Assembly (NCBI RefSeq): GCF_030530945.1
Contig: NZ_JAUMTZ010000007.1
Location: 9,758-72,895 of the forward strand
DNA length: 63,138 nucleotides
Reading direction: 5' to 3'
Source of the DNA: Kocuria sp.
GTDB lineage: Bacteria > Actinomycetota > Actinomycetes > Actinomycetales > Micrococcaceae
In this document: in pieces, positions 41,241 through 49,415 of the stretch
Layout of the letters: each line of letters starts with the position of its first letter
How positions within the stretch are numbered: the stretch's first letter is position 1
Made by a program: the position numbers and the translations under genes
Notes under the pieces: model-generated
Told to the model about the DNA's origin: nothing
What the model saw: only the letters and a program-made list of their open reading frames with translations
The model's database searches: none

Positions 41241-43750
41241 CAGACCACGATGTTCACGAGCTTCGGGGCGCGCACGATGACCTTGCGCACCGTGGCCTCG
41301 GACAGCAGCCGCTGCACCACCGCGGATCCCATGGCCGCGGCCTCGAGGTCCTCGTCGGAGATGTCCGCGGGGACCTGCAGGCGGTCGCGGACCTTGCCCT
41401 TGACCTGCACCACGGCGGTGACGGTGTCCTCCACGAGCAGGGACTCGTCCACCTCCGGCCAGGGGGCGCGCACCACGGTGTCCTCGTGGCCGAGCAGGTG
41501 CCACATGTCCTCGGCGGTGTACGGGGCCACGAGGCTCAGCAGGATCGCCACGGCCTCCACCGCCTCGCGCACCGCCGGGTCCGCGGGACCGCAGCCGGAG
41601 TCGATCGCCTTGCGGGTCACGTTCACCAGCTCCATGGTGCGGGCGATCACCACGTTGAACTTCCCCGCGTCCAGCAGCTGGGCGGCGTCCGCCACGGTCT
41701 TGTGCGTGGCCCCGCGCAGCGCGCGGTCACCGTCCGCGAACGACGCCGCCGGGTCCGCCGTGCAGTCCTGGGCCAGGCGCCACGCCCGCGCCAGGAACTT
41801 CTGGGAGCCCTGCGGGGAGACGTCCGCCCAGTCCACGTCGTCCTCGGGCGGGGACGCGAAGACCATGGTCAGGCGCACCGCGTCCACGCCGAACGCGTCC
41901 AGCTGCTGACCCAGGTCCACGCCGTTGCCCAGGGACTTGGACATGGCCTTGCCCCCGTTGAGCACCTGGCCCTGGTTCAGCAGCGCCTTGAACGGCTCCG
42001 TGAAGCCCACCAGGCCGAAGTCGTACAGGGCCTTGGTGAAGAACCGCGAGTACAGCAGGTGCAGGATCGCGTGCTCCACACCGCCCACGTACTGGTCCAC
42101 CGGCAGCCAGCGGTCCACCGCGGCGCGGTCGAACGGCGCGGCGTCGTCGTGCGGGGAGGTGTAGCGCAGGTAGTACCAGGACGAGTCCACGAACGTGTCC
42201 ATGGTGTCGGTGTCCCGCTTCGCCGGACCGCCGCACGCCGGGCACGTGACGTTCACCCAGTCCGACGCCGCCGCGAGCGGGCTCTGTCCCTTGGGCGCCA
42301 GCTGCTCACCGCGCAGGTTCTCGGGCAGGCGCACGGGCAGCTGGTCCTCGGGCACCGGCACCTCCCCGCAGGAGGCGCAGTGGATGATGGGGATGGGCGC
42401 GCCCCAGAAGCGCTGCCGGGACAGCAGCCAGTCCCGCAGCCGGAAGTTCACGTGGTGCTCGCCCGTGCCGGCCTCCGTGACGATCTCGACGGCGCGCTGC
42501 ACCGCCTGCGCCTTCGGCAGCCCGTCCAGGGGGCCGGAGTTCACCAGGGTGCCCTCCCCCGTGGCGGCCACGCCCGAGACCGCGGGGTCCTCCTCGCCGG
42601 TGTCCAGCACGGTGCGCACGGGCAGGTCGAACGCGCGGGCGAAGTCCAGGTCCCGCTGGTCGTGGGCCGGCACCGCCATGATCATGCCCGTGCCGTAGTC
42701 CGCCAGGACGTAGTCCGAGGCCCACACCGGCAGCTTCTCGCCCGTGAGCGGGTTCACGGCGTACCGGCCCAGGAACACCCCGGTCTTCTCCCGGTCCGAG
42801 GCCTGGCGCTCGATGTCCGACAGCGCCTTGACCCGCTCCCGGTACTCCGCGAGCGCCGCAGCCTGCTCCGGGGCCACGATCTGCTCGGCCATGGGCGCGT
42901 CCGCGGCGACCACGCAGAACGTGGCCCCGTAGAGGGTGTCCGGGCGGGTGGTGAACACGGTGACCGTGCGCCCGGACGTGTCCGTGGGGTCAGCGCCCTC
43001 CGCCGGGGCGCCCTCGACGACGAAGTCCACGTGGGCGCCCTCGGAGCGCCCGATCCAGTTGCGCTGCATGGCCAGCACGCGCTCGGGCCAGTGCCCCTCC
43101 AGCTCGCCCATGTCGTCGAGCAGCCGCTGGGCGTAGTCCGTGATCTTGAAGTACCACTGGTTCAGGGACTTCTTGGTCACAGGGGTGTGGCAGCGTTCGC
43201 AGGCCCCGTTGACCACCTGCTCGTTGGCCAGCACCGTCTGGTCCTTGGGGCACCAGTTCACCGGGGAGTCCTTGCGGTACGCCAGCCCGTGCTCGTAGAA
43301 CCGCAGGAACAGCCACTGCGTCCACCGGTAGTACTCGGGGTCCGAGGTGTGGATCTCCCGGTCCCAGTCCGCGCTGATCGCGTAGCGCTTGAAGGACTCC
43401 CGCTGGGTGTCGATGTTGCGGTAGGTCCACTCCGCGGGGTGCGCGTCCCGCTTGATCGCGGCGTTCTCCGCGGGCAGCCCGAACGAGTCCCAGCCGATGG
43501 GGTGCATCACGTCGTAGCCGCGGTGCAGCCAGTAGCGGGCCACCACGTCCCCCATGGCGAAGGCCTCCGCGTGACCCATGTGCAGGTCGCCGGAGGGGTA
43601 GGGGAACATGTCCAGGACGTAGCGCCGCGGCCGGGAGCCGTCGTCGGCGGGGGTGAAGACCCGGTGGCGCTCCCAGTAGCCGGACCAGGTGGACTCGATC
43701 CGCCGGACGTCGTAGTCGGTGCCCGCCTCCGGGGTGCTCTGCTCGCTCAC
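41240..43750 (-). CDS. leuS: Leucyl-tRNA synthetase
   Basis: Class I synthetase charging tRNA-Leu. The 836 residues have the HIGH motif as HMGH near residue 58 (SGDLHMGHAEAF), the editing (CP1) domain in the middle, MSKS near residue 600 (GGKAMSKSLGN) and the C-terminal anticodon domain ending VIVRAPKLVNIVV. GTG at 43750 (VSEQSTPE) is chosen as the start nearest the conserved WSGYWERH region. It begins the minus-strand run leading into degV and the com genes. I see no T-box upstream. Confidence 0.96.
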   Translation of the reverse strand: MSEQSTPEAGTDYDVRRIESTWSGYWERHRVFTPADDGSRPRRYVLDMFPYPSGDLHMGHAEAFAMGDVVARYWLHRGYDVMHPIGWDSFGLPAENAAIKRDAHPAEWTYRNIDTQRESFKRYAISADWDREIHTSDPEYYRWTQWLFLRFYEHGLAYRKDSPVNWCPKDQTVLANEQVVNGACERCHTPVTKKSLNQWYFKITDYAQRLLDDMGELEGHWPERVLAMQRNWIGRSEGAHVDFVVEGAPAEGADPTDTSGRTVTVFTTRPDTLYGATFCVVAADAPMAEQIVAPEQAAALAEYRERVKALSDIERQASDREKTGVFLGRYAVNPLTGEKLPVWASDYVLADYGTGMIMAVPAHDQRDLDFARAFDLPVRTVLDTGEEDPAVSGVAATGEGTLVNSGPLDGLPKAQAVQRAVEIVTEAGTGEHHVNFRLRDWLLSRQRFWGAPIPIIHCASCGEVPVPEDQLPVRLPENLRGEQLAPKGQSPLAAASDWVNVTCPACGGPAKRDTDTMDTFVDSSWYYLRYTSPHDDAAPFDRAAVDRWLPVDQYVGGVEHAILHLLYSRFFTKALYDFGLVGFTEPFKALLNQGQVLNGGKAMSKSLGNGVDLGQQLDAFGVDAVRLTMVFASPPEDDVDWADVSPQGSQKFLARAWRLAQDCTADPAASFADGDRALRGATHKTVADAAQLLDAGKFNVVIARTMELVNVTRKAIDSGCGPADPAVREAVEAVAILLSLVAPYTAEDMWHLLGHEDTVVRAPWPEVDESLLVEDTVTAVVQVKGKVRDRLQVPADISDEDLEAAAMGSAVVQRLLSEATVRKVIVRAPKLVNIVV

Positions 43751-43928
43751 GTGCCTCGCCTTCAGGGTTCGCGGGGCCGGGTGCCCGGACCCCGGTGCCG
43801 GGGTGGGCGTGCGGTCCCCCGCGTGGATGTGTGGGGATCCCTCCCAGCTTAGACCAGCGGCCGTCACGGCCCGCCTGGACCGGGCCCGGATACCATGGTG
43901 GCGCCGATGCTCACCCGATGGAGGTCCC

Positions 43929-44996
43929 GTGGACAACCCCTATGCCGAACGACGCAGCGTGGACCTGGGCGGGTACCGGGTCCGCTACTGGTTCTACGAC
44001 GCGGACAAGCAGCGCAAGCCCCTGCTCGTGATGCTCCACGGCTTCCGCGGGGACCACCACGGCCTGCAGCTGATCGCCTCCGCCCTGCGGGAGAAGTACC
44101 ACGTGGTCCTCCCTGACCTGCCGGGCTTCGGCCGCTCGGAGCCCTTCCCGGACCGGGAGCACTCCGTGGCCGCCTACGTGGACTTCGTGCGGGACTTCGT
44201 CACCGCGCTGACCGACGGTGCCGTGACCCCGGACTCGGGCACCGGCGTGGTGCTCGCGGGACACTCCTTCGGCTCCATCCTGGCCTCGCACTTCGCCGCC
44301 GCGCACCCGTCCATGGTGGAGCGGCTGGTGCTGGTCAACCCCATCTCGCAGCCGGCCCTGAGCGGGGAGCAGAAGAACCTCACCCGGCTCACCCGCCTGT
44401 ACTACGGCGCGGGCTCCGCGCTGCCGCGGCGGCTGGGCACCCGGCTGCTGTCCTCCGACGCCGTGGTCAAGCTCATGACGGACGTGATGGTCAAGTCCGA
44501 GGACCCGGAGGTCAAGCGCTACGCCCTGCGTCAGCACCAGGCGTACTTCAACACGTTCGCGAACCGGGACGTGCTCTCCCAGGCGTACGACGCCTCCATC
44601 TCCCGCACCGTGGCGGAGGTGGCCATGAACCTGAGCATGCCCACCCTGCTGCTGGTGGGGGAACTGGACGACCTGGGCTCCGTGGAGTCCCAGCGCACCA
44701 TGGCCTCGTGGGTGCGCAGCCACCGCCTGGAGATCATCCCGGGCGTGGGCCACCTGATCCACTACGAGGCACCGCTGACCGCCGCCGCGCTGATCGAGGA
44801 CTTCCTGGAGTCCCCGGCCCCGGAACCGCTGGAGGGCTACGACGAGCTGCCCCGCGCGGACACCACCGAGTCCACCCCGGACCAGCTCACCGGGATGCTG
44901 CCCGCCGTGGACCCCGCGGCGAGCGCCCGCCAGTTCCGCCGGGAGACCCGGGTGCGGGAGGCCTCGAAGGACTCGCGCGGGGAGTCGCGGCGGTGA
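43929..44996 (+). CDS. Alpha/beta hydrolase
   Basis: A predicted hydrolase of 355 residues with the alpha/beta fold: oxyanion region LHGFRGDHHG near residue 37, nucleophile elbow GHSFGS near residue 115, an acid in ELDDLGS, and a catalytic His in GVGHLIHYEAP near residue 278. The C-terminal 60 residues are charged and disordered. GTG at 43929 has GGAGG five bases upstream. The stop overlaps the next gene's start by three bases, so the two are coupled. Substrate unknown. Confidence 0.87.
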   Translation: MDNPYAERRSVDLGGYRVRYWFYDADKQRKPLLVMLHGFRGDHHGLQLIASALREKYHVVLPDLPGFGRSEPFPDREHSVAAYVDFVRDFVTALTDGAVTPDSGTGVVLAGHSFGSILASHFAAAHPSMVERLVLVNPISQPALSGEQKNLTRLTRLYYGAGSALPRRLGTRLLSSDAVVKLMTDVMVKSEDPEVKRYALRQHQAYFNTFANRDVLSQAYDASISRTVAEVAMNLSMPTLLLVGELDDLGSVESQRTMASWVRSHRLEIIPGVGHLIHYEAPLTAAALIEDFLESPAPEPLEGYDELPRADTTESTPDQLTGMLPAVDPAASARQFRRETRVREASKDSRGESRR

Positions 44997-46096
44997 GGCT
45001 GCTCTTCGACGCCCGCTACATCCGCACGGACCACCACGACGGGATCAGCCGCTACAGCGCCGAGCTGCTCGCGGCCACCGCACGCCTGGCGGCGGCGGAC
45101 CCGCGGGTGCGGCTGTGCGCGCTGATCAGCGATCCCGCCCAGCGAGGCTTCGTGCCGAACGGTGTGCCCGTCCTCACGGGCCCGTCCGTGACGTCCCCGG
45201 CGGAGGCGTTCACCGCCCAGTACGTGAACAGGTACGCGCCGGACGTGGTGTTCTCCCCCATGCAGACCATGGGCTCCCTGGGAAGGCGCTACCGGCTGAT
45301 CCTCACCCTGCACGACCTCATCTACTACGAGCACCCGCAGCCCCCCGGAGACCTCCCGCTGGCCGTGCAGTGGGGGTGGCGGGCCTACCACCAGGCGTGG
45401 TGGCCGCAGCGGCTCACGCTCAACCGGGCGGACGCGGTGGCCACCGTGTCCCAGACCTCCCGCGAGCAGATCCTCGCGCACCGCCTCACCAAGCGGGAGG
45501 TGCGCGTGGTGGCCAACGCGGCGCCGTCGTCCGGGATCCCGGAGAGCGAGGCGCTCGCGCGGCTGGGACGGCGCGGCACGGACCTGCTCTACATGGGCTC
45601 GTTCCTGCCGTACAAGAACGTGGAGACGCTGCTGCGCGCCGTGGCCCACCTGCCCGGGCACACCCTGCACCTGCTGTCCCGGATCAGTCCCGCGCGGGAG
45701 ACCGAGCTGCGCGCCCAGGTCCCGAGCGGGGCCCGGGTGGTGTTCCACCGCGGCGTCGGCGAGGACGAGTACCGGCAGCTGCTGGCCTCGTGCGCCGCGC
45801 TCGTCACCGCGTCCCGCGCGGAGGGCTACGGGCTGCCGCTCGTGGAGGCCTTCGCGCAGGGCGCCCCCGTGGTGTGCTCGGACCTGCCCATCTTCCACGA
45901 GGTCGCCGGGGACGCCGCCGGCTACGCCCCCGCGGACGACGACGCCGCGTTCGCCGCCCGGGTGCGCGAGCTCACCGACCCGGACCTCGCCCGGGCGCGC
46001 ATCCTCGCGGGGCTGGCGAAGATTCGCGAGCACACGTGGGAGGACTCCGCCCGGGACCTGCTGGCCCTGGCCGAGGAGCTGCACCAGCGCGGCTGA
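44993..46096 (+). CDS. Glycosyltransferase family 4 type
   Basis: A retaining GT-B glycosyltransferase of 367 residues. The N-terminal acceptor domain begins RLLFDARYIRTDHHDGISRY (the GISRY loop), and the C-terminal donor domain shows LLYMGSFLPYKN near residue 200 and the nucleotide-sugar motif SRAEGYGLPLVEAFAQGAPV near residue 277 (E-x7-E). The GTG overlaps the hydrolase stop. The sugar and acceptor are unknown; wall or lipid glycans are plausible. Confidence 0.88.
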   Translation: MRLLFDARYIRTDHHDGISRYSAELLAATARLAAADPRVRLCALISDPAQRGFVPNGVPVLTGPSVTSPAEAFTAQYVNRYAPDVVFSPMQTMGSLGRRYRLILTLHDLIYYEHPQPPGDLPLAVQWGWRAYHQAWWPQRLTLNRADAVATVSQTSREQILAHRLTKREVRVVANAAPSSGIPESEALARLGRRGTDLLYMGSFLPYKNVETLLRAVAHLPGHTLHLLSRISPARETELRAQVPSGARVVFHRGVGEDEYRQLLASCAALVTASRAEGYGLPLVEAFAQGAPVVCSDLPIFHEVAGDAAGYAPADDDAAFAARVRELTDPDLARARILAGLAKIREHTWEDSARDLLALAEELHQRG

Positions 46097-46140
46097 GCGG
46101 GAGCGCTCGCCACTCCTGGTCGCCAGCCCGGCTCATCTCG

Positions 46141-47331
46141 TCACCGACGCCGCGCCGCGGGCACCGCCGCAGTGGCCACGACGGCCGCCACTCCCACGGC
46201 GAGCAGCGCGTGCAACGTGCCGAAGCGGTCCCCCAGCAGACCGAGCAGCGGGGGCCCGCCGAGGAACGCGGTGTAGCCCATGGTCGAGACCACCGACAGC
46301 CGGGCCGCCGCGCGTGCCGGCTCGTCCGAGGCCGCAGACATGCCCACCGGGAACCCGAGGCTCGCCCCGACGCCCCACAGTGCGGCGCCAAGGAACGCCA
46401 CCGTGAGCGAACCGAAGACCACCATCACGCACCCGGCGAACGCCAGGGTGAACAGCACGCTCAGCAGCGCCACCCGGCCGAAGCGGTCCAGGGCACGCGT
46501 GCCGAGGATCCGCGCGAGCGTCATGGCCGCGAGGAACACGCTCACCGCCACCACTCCCACGCCGGAGCCGACCCCGTGGCCGTCCACGAACCCCACGGCG
46601 AGCCAGTCGTTGGCCGTGCCCTCGGTGAAGGACGCCGCCATGGCCATCACGCCGATCAGCAGAGTGCGCGGCTCCCGCCACGCCCCACCGGTGGGCCGGG
46701 CGCGCGAGGGCCCGGGCGGCCTCGTCGTCGGAGCCGTGAGGAACCGGGTGCTGACCACCCAGGCGAGCCCCGCCGCCAGCAGGACCGCGAGGGACACGTG
46801 CCACGCGACGGGCACACCCGCGACGATGGCACCCGCCCCCGTGAGGGCGCCGAGGACCGTGCCACCGCTGAACGCGGCGTGGAACCACGGCATGATCGCG
46901 CGGCCCAGGCGGTGCTCCACGGTGGCGCCCTCCAGGTTCTGGGCCACGTCCCACATGCCGTTGCCCAGCCCGAAGACCGTGAGGAACGGGGCCACCCACC
47001 GGACGTCCGGCGCCACGGCAATTGCGGCCGAGGCTCCCACCAGACCGGCCGCGGCCACTGCGGCGGCCAGCCGGGTGCCGCGGGCGGTGCCGGTGCGCTC
47101 GAGCACCCGCCCGGCCAGGGGCAGCCCGATCAGTGAGCCCGCCGCGATCGCGAGCAGCAGCACGCTGAGCGCACCGGGTGAGAGCTCGAGGTGGGCGCGG
47201 ACGTCCGGCAGCCGGGACATCCACGACGCGAAGGCGAAGCCGTTGGCCCCGAACACCACGAGGGTGGCGGTGCGGGCGGACCGGGCAGACGGTCCCGTGC
47301 CGGCGGAGGGGGCGGGGTGTGTCGTCGTCAT
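46141..47331 (-). CDS. MFS transporter
   Basis: A major facilitator protein of 396 residues with about twelve helices. Visible motifs include FASWMSRLPDVRAHLELS after the first helix and GLPLAGRVLERTG in the first loop, as in the FucP/YbjJ-like group. ATG at 47331 overlaps the VOC gene stop by one base. With the VOC protein and the divergent DeoR regulator it forms a small locus, perhaps for uptake or export of a compound sensed by that regulator (inference). Confidence 0.88.
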   Translation of the reverse strand: MTTTHPAPSAGTGPSARSARTATLVVFGANGFAFASWMSRLPDVRAHLELSPGALSVLLLAIAAGSLIGLPLAGRVLERTGTARGTRLAAAVAAAGLVGASAAIAVAPDVRWVAPFLTVFGLGNGMWDVAQNLEGATVEHRLGRAIMPWFHAAFSGGTVLGALTGAGAIVAGVPVAWHVSLAVLLAAGLAWVVSTRFLTAPTTRPPGPSRARPTGGAWREPRTLLIGVMAMAASFTEGTANDWLAVGFVDGHGVGSGVGVVAVSVFLAAMTLARILGTRALDRFGRVALLSVLFTLAFAGCVMVVFGSLTVAFLGAALWGVGASLGFPVGMSAASDEPARAAARLSVVSTMGYTAFLGGPPLLGLLGDRFGTLHALLAVGVAAVVATAAVPAARRR

Positions 47332-47714
47332 CAGCCCACCAGCTCCACGTGGTTGCCCTCCGGGTCCAGCACCACGGCCTCGTAGTAGCCGTCCCCGGTG
47401 ACGCGCGGGCCGTCCAGGACGGTCACGCCGTCCCGCAGCAGCCGGGCCACGAGGGCGTCCACGGCCTCCCGCGACCCCAGGTGCAGCGCCACGTGGTGCA
47501 GACCCAGGTGACGCGCGGACTGCGGCTCGTCGTGGCAGGGACGGGACATCACCTCCAGGCGGGCCCCGCCGTCGAAGCTCAGGAAGTGTGTGCGCAGCCC
47601 CGTGCGGGGGTTGTGGTAGCCGGGGCCGCGGGAGGCACCGGCGTAGGTGGTGTAGAAGTCGCACACTGCGTCGAGGTCCTCGACGTGGAGCGCGGCGTGG
47701 TCGAGTACGGCCAT
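47331..47714 (-). CDS. VOC family (glyoxalase-like) protein
   Basis: A small metal-dependent enzyme or resistance protein of 127 residues with two beta-alpha-beta-beta-beta units. LDHAALHVEDLDAVCDFYTTY opens the first, and LHHVALHLGS near residue 69 opens the second; the C-terminal DPEGNHVELV is the usual metal Glu site. Activity could be lyase, dioxygenase or antibiotic binding. It is cotranslated with the MFS gene. Confidence 0.88.
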   Translation of the reverse strand: MAVLDHAALHVEDLDAVCDFYTTYAGASRGPGYHNPRTGLRTHFLSFDGGARLEVMSRPCHDEPQSARHLGLHHVALHLGSREAVDALVARLLRDGVTVLDGPRVTGDGYYEAVVLDPEGNHVELVG

Positions 47715-47750
47715 CGGATGTCCTTTCCGGGAACGGGAGCTCTTGCGTAC

Positions 47751-47790
47751 TGATCACGCTATGGGGCTGAATGATCACATGCACCGATCA
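47751..47790. promoter_or_regulatory. Cluster of GATCA boxes, likely DeoR operator
   Basis: TGATCA occurs at 47751-47756 and 47772-47777, 21 bases apart (two DNA turns), and CGATCA at 47785-47790. They lie between the VOC-MFS operon and the divergent DeoR gene, at and just inside the first possible start codons of the latter. Repeats on one face of DNA are typical for DeoR operators. Confidence 0.5.
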
Positions 47791-48546
47791 GTTCGAGCCA
47801 AGATGATCGTCCAGTCGCTGCGCTCCTCCGGGCGGATGAGCGTGGGCCAGCTGAGCCGTCTCACGGGCGCGTCCCCCGTGACGATCCGTCGCGACCTCGC
47901 CACCCTGGAGGCCCACGGCGCCCTGCGCCGCGTGCCCGGCGGGGCGGCACGCGCCGTGAAGTCCGGCGAGGAGCTGCCCTACGCCCTGCGCCTGGGCGAG
48001 GACCTCGAGCGCAAGACCGCGCTCGCCCGGGCCGCGTGCGAGCTGATCAGCGACCACGACACCGTGATCATCGACAACGGCACCACGTGCCACGCCGTGG
48101 CCACGCAGCTCGTGGGCAGACCCCTGACCGCCGTGTGCCTGTCCCTGCACAGCGCCACCGCGCTCGGGAGCGACCCCGCCGCCCGGGTGGTGGTCCCCGG
48201 AGGAGTGGTCACCACCGACACCCTCGCGCAGCTGAGCACGCAGGCCACCGACGCCGTGCGGGCCCTGAGCGCCGACGTCTTCGTGATGGGCGCGTGCGCG
48301 ATCTCCGCGACCCGCGGTCTCGTGTGCGACCTCCCCGAGGACGCCGCGATCAAGGCCGCAGCCATCGAGTCCGCGACCCGCCGCGTGCTCGTGACCACGG
48401 CGGACAAGCTCACCCGCCCCTCGACCTTCCGCTTCGGGGCGGTCGCGGACCTCACCCACCTGCTGACCACCGAGGACGCACCCCGCGCCGCCCTGGAACC
48501 CTTCGAGGACGCGGGGGTGCAGGTCACGATCGTGCCGAGCGTGTGA
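47779..48546 (+). CDS. DeoR/GlpR family transcriptional regulator
   Basis: A regulator of 255 residues: an N-terminal helix-turn-helix (MSVGQLSRLTGASPVTIRRDLATLEAHG), then the DeoRC sugar-phosphate sensor with IDNGTTCHAVATQL near residue 94 and VTTADKLTRPSTFRFG near residue 214. ATG 47779 fits the family start (MHRSVRAKMIVQSLRSSGRMSV); ATG 47761 and GTG 47743 are alternatives that would place the operator in the coding region. It is divergent from VOC-MFS and probably represses that operon. Confidence 0.88.
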   Translation: MHRSVRAKMIVQSLRSSGRMSVGQLSRLTGASPVTIRRDLATLEAHGALRRVPGGAARAVKSGEELPYALRLGEDLERKTALARAACELISDHDTVIIDNGTTCHAVATQLVGRPLTAVCLSLHSATALGSDPAARVVVPGGVVTTDTLAQLSTQATDAVRALSADVFVMGACAISATRGLVCDLPEDAAIKAAAIESATRRVLVTTADKLTRPSTFRFGAVADLTHLLTTEDAPRAALEPFEDAGVQVTIVPSV

Positions 48547-48609
48547 GGCGGGCGCGTCTTGTCGTGCAGCCGCACAGGGGCCGGGGGCACATGCGGGAGG
48601 AGTCCGCTC

Positions 48610-48636
48610 GTCAGCTGCCGCGCCCGTGCAGCTGAC
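48610..48636. terminator. Weak hairpin between convergent genes
   Basis: A nine-pair stem (GTCAGCTGC / GCAGCTGAC) with a nine-base loop between the DeoR and DJ-1/PfpI genes. No U-run. Confidence 0.45.
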
Positions 48637-48665
48637 CGTCGTCGCCCGGCCTGTCGGCGGACGCG

Positions 48666-49343
48666 CTACAACCGCCTCGCGTCCGGAAGCGGTGCGTCAG
48701 CCCCGGGGAGCTCGTGGTCGAGCGCGAACGGATCGGCCGACGGGTCACTGTTCGGCGTGTACTCGCACCGGCGCGCGGACTCGCGCGCGCTCTCCGCTCC
48801 GAACAGCCAGGTGATGAGCGCGCAGGCCATGTCCATCCCGGCGGCGACCCCCGAGGACGTCCAGCGGTCACGGTCGTGTACCCAGCGGGCGGAGGGGTCC
48901 CACTCGACGCCCTCCCCGCAGCTCGCGACCCACTCGAAGGCCCGCTTGTTGCTCGTGGCCCGGTACCCCGCGAGGGCTCCCGCGGCCGCCAGAACGGCCG
49001 AGCCCGTGCACACGGAGCTCACCACGCTGGCCCGTCCCGCGAGCTCGGCCACCTCGTTCAGCTGCCTCTGATCGGCGGCAATGGCCCGGGTGCCGGGACC
49101 TCCGGGGACCAGCAGGATGTCGGGCTCCACGTCCTGCCACGCCGCCTCGGCCAGCACCTGAACGCCCTGGGAGCTCGGTACGAGACCGGGCACCCGCGCC
49201 GCGTAGTCGATCTCCAGTCCGGGAACTGCCTGGCACAGTTCCACCGGCCCGAATACGTCCAGCAGCTCGAATCCCGGGAACAGCACCACCGTGAGCCGTC
49301 GAGGGCCCGCATCCACACTCGTCCTGGCCGTCATGGCCGTCAT
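48666..49343 (-). CDS. DJ-1/PfpI family protein
   Basis: A class I glutaminase-like fold of 225 residues. The nucleophilic Cys sits in SVCTGSAVLAAAGAL near residue 112, after LLVPGGPGTR near residue 78, and FGPVELCQ lies in the first third. Unlike GlxA-type regulators there is no C-terminal AraC domain. Members include deglycases, isonitrile hydratases and stress proteins, and I cannot choose. ATG 49334 is an alternative start. Confidence 0.85.
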   Translation of the reverse strand: MTAMTARTSVDAGPRRLTVVLFPGFELLDVFGPVELCQAVPGLEIDYAARVPGLVPSSQGVQVLAEAAWQDVEPDILLVPGGPGTRAIAADQRQLNEVAELAGRASVVSSVCTGSAVLAAAGALAGYRATSNKRAFEWVASCGEGVEWDPSARWVHDRDRWTSSGVAAGMDMACALITWLFGAESARESARRCEYTPNSDPSADPFALDHELPGADAPLPDARRL

Positions 49344-49415
49344 GGTAGGCCAGTTGCCGGGCCGGCCCAGGGACCCGGGGTGCCGCGCCTCCGGAGTGCG
49401 TGCGTGGGCGGGCGG

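Noticed and set aside
43751..43928. T-box riboswitch upstream of leuS
   Set aside because: The gap is only 178 bases and lacks the conserved TGGNACCGCG antiterminator sequence on the leuS strand.
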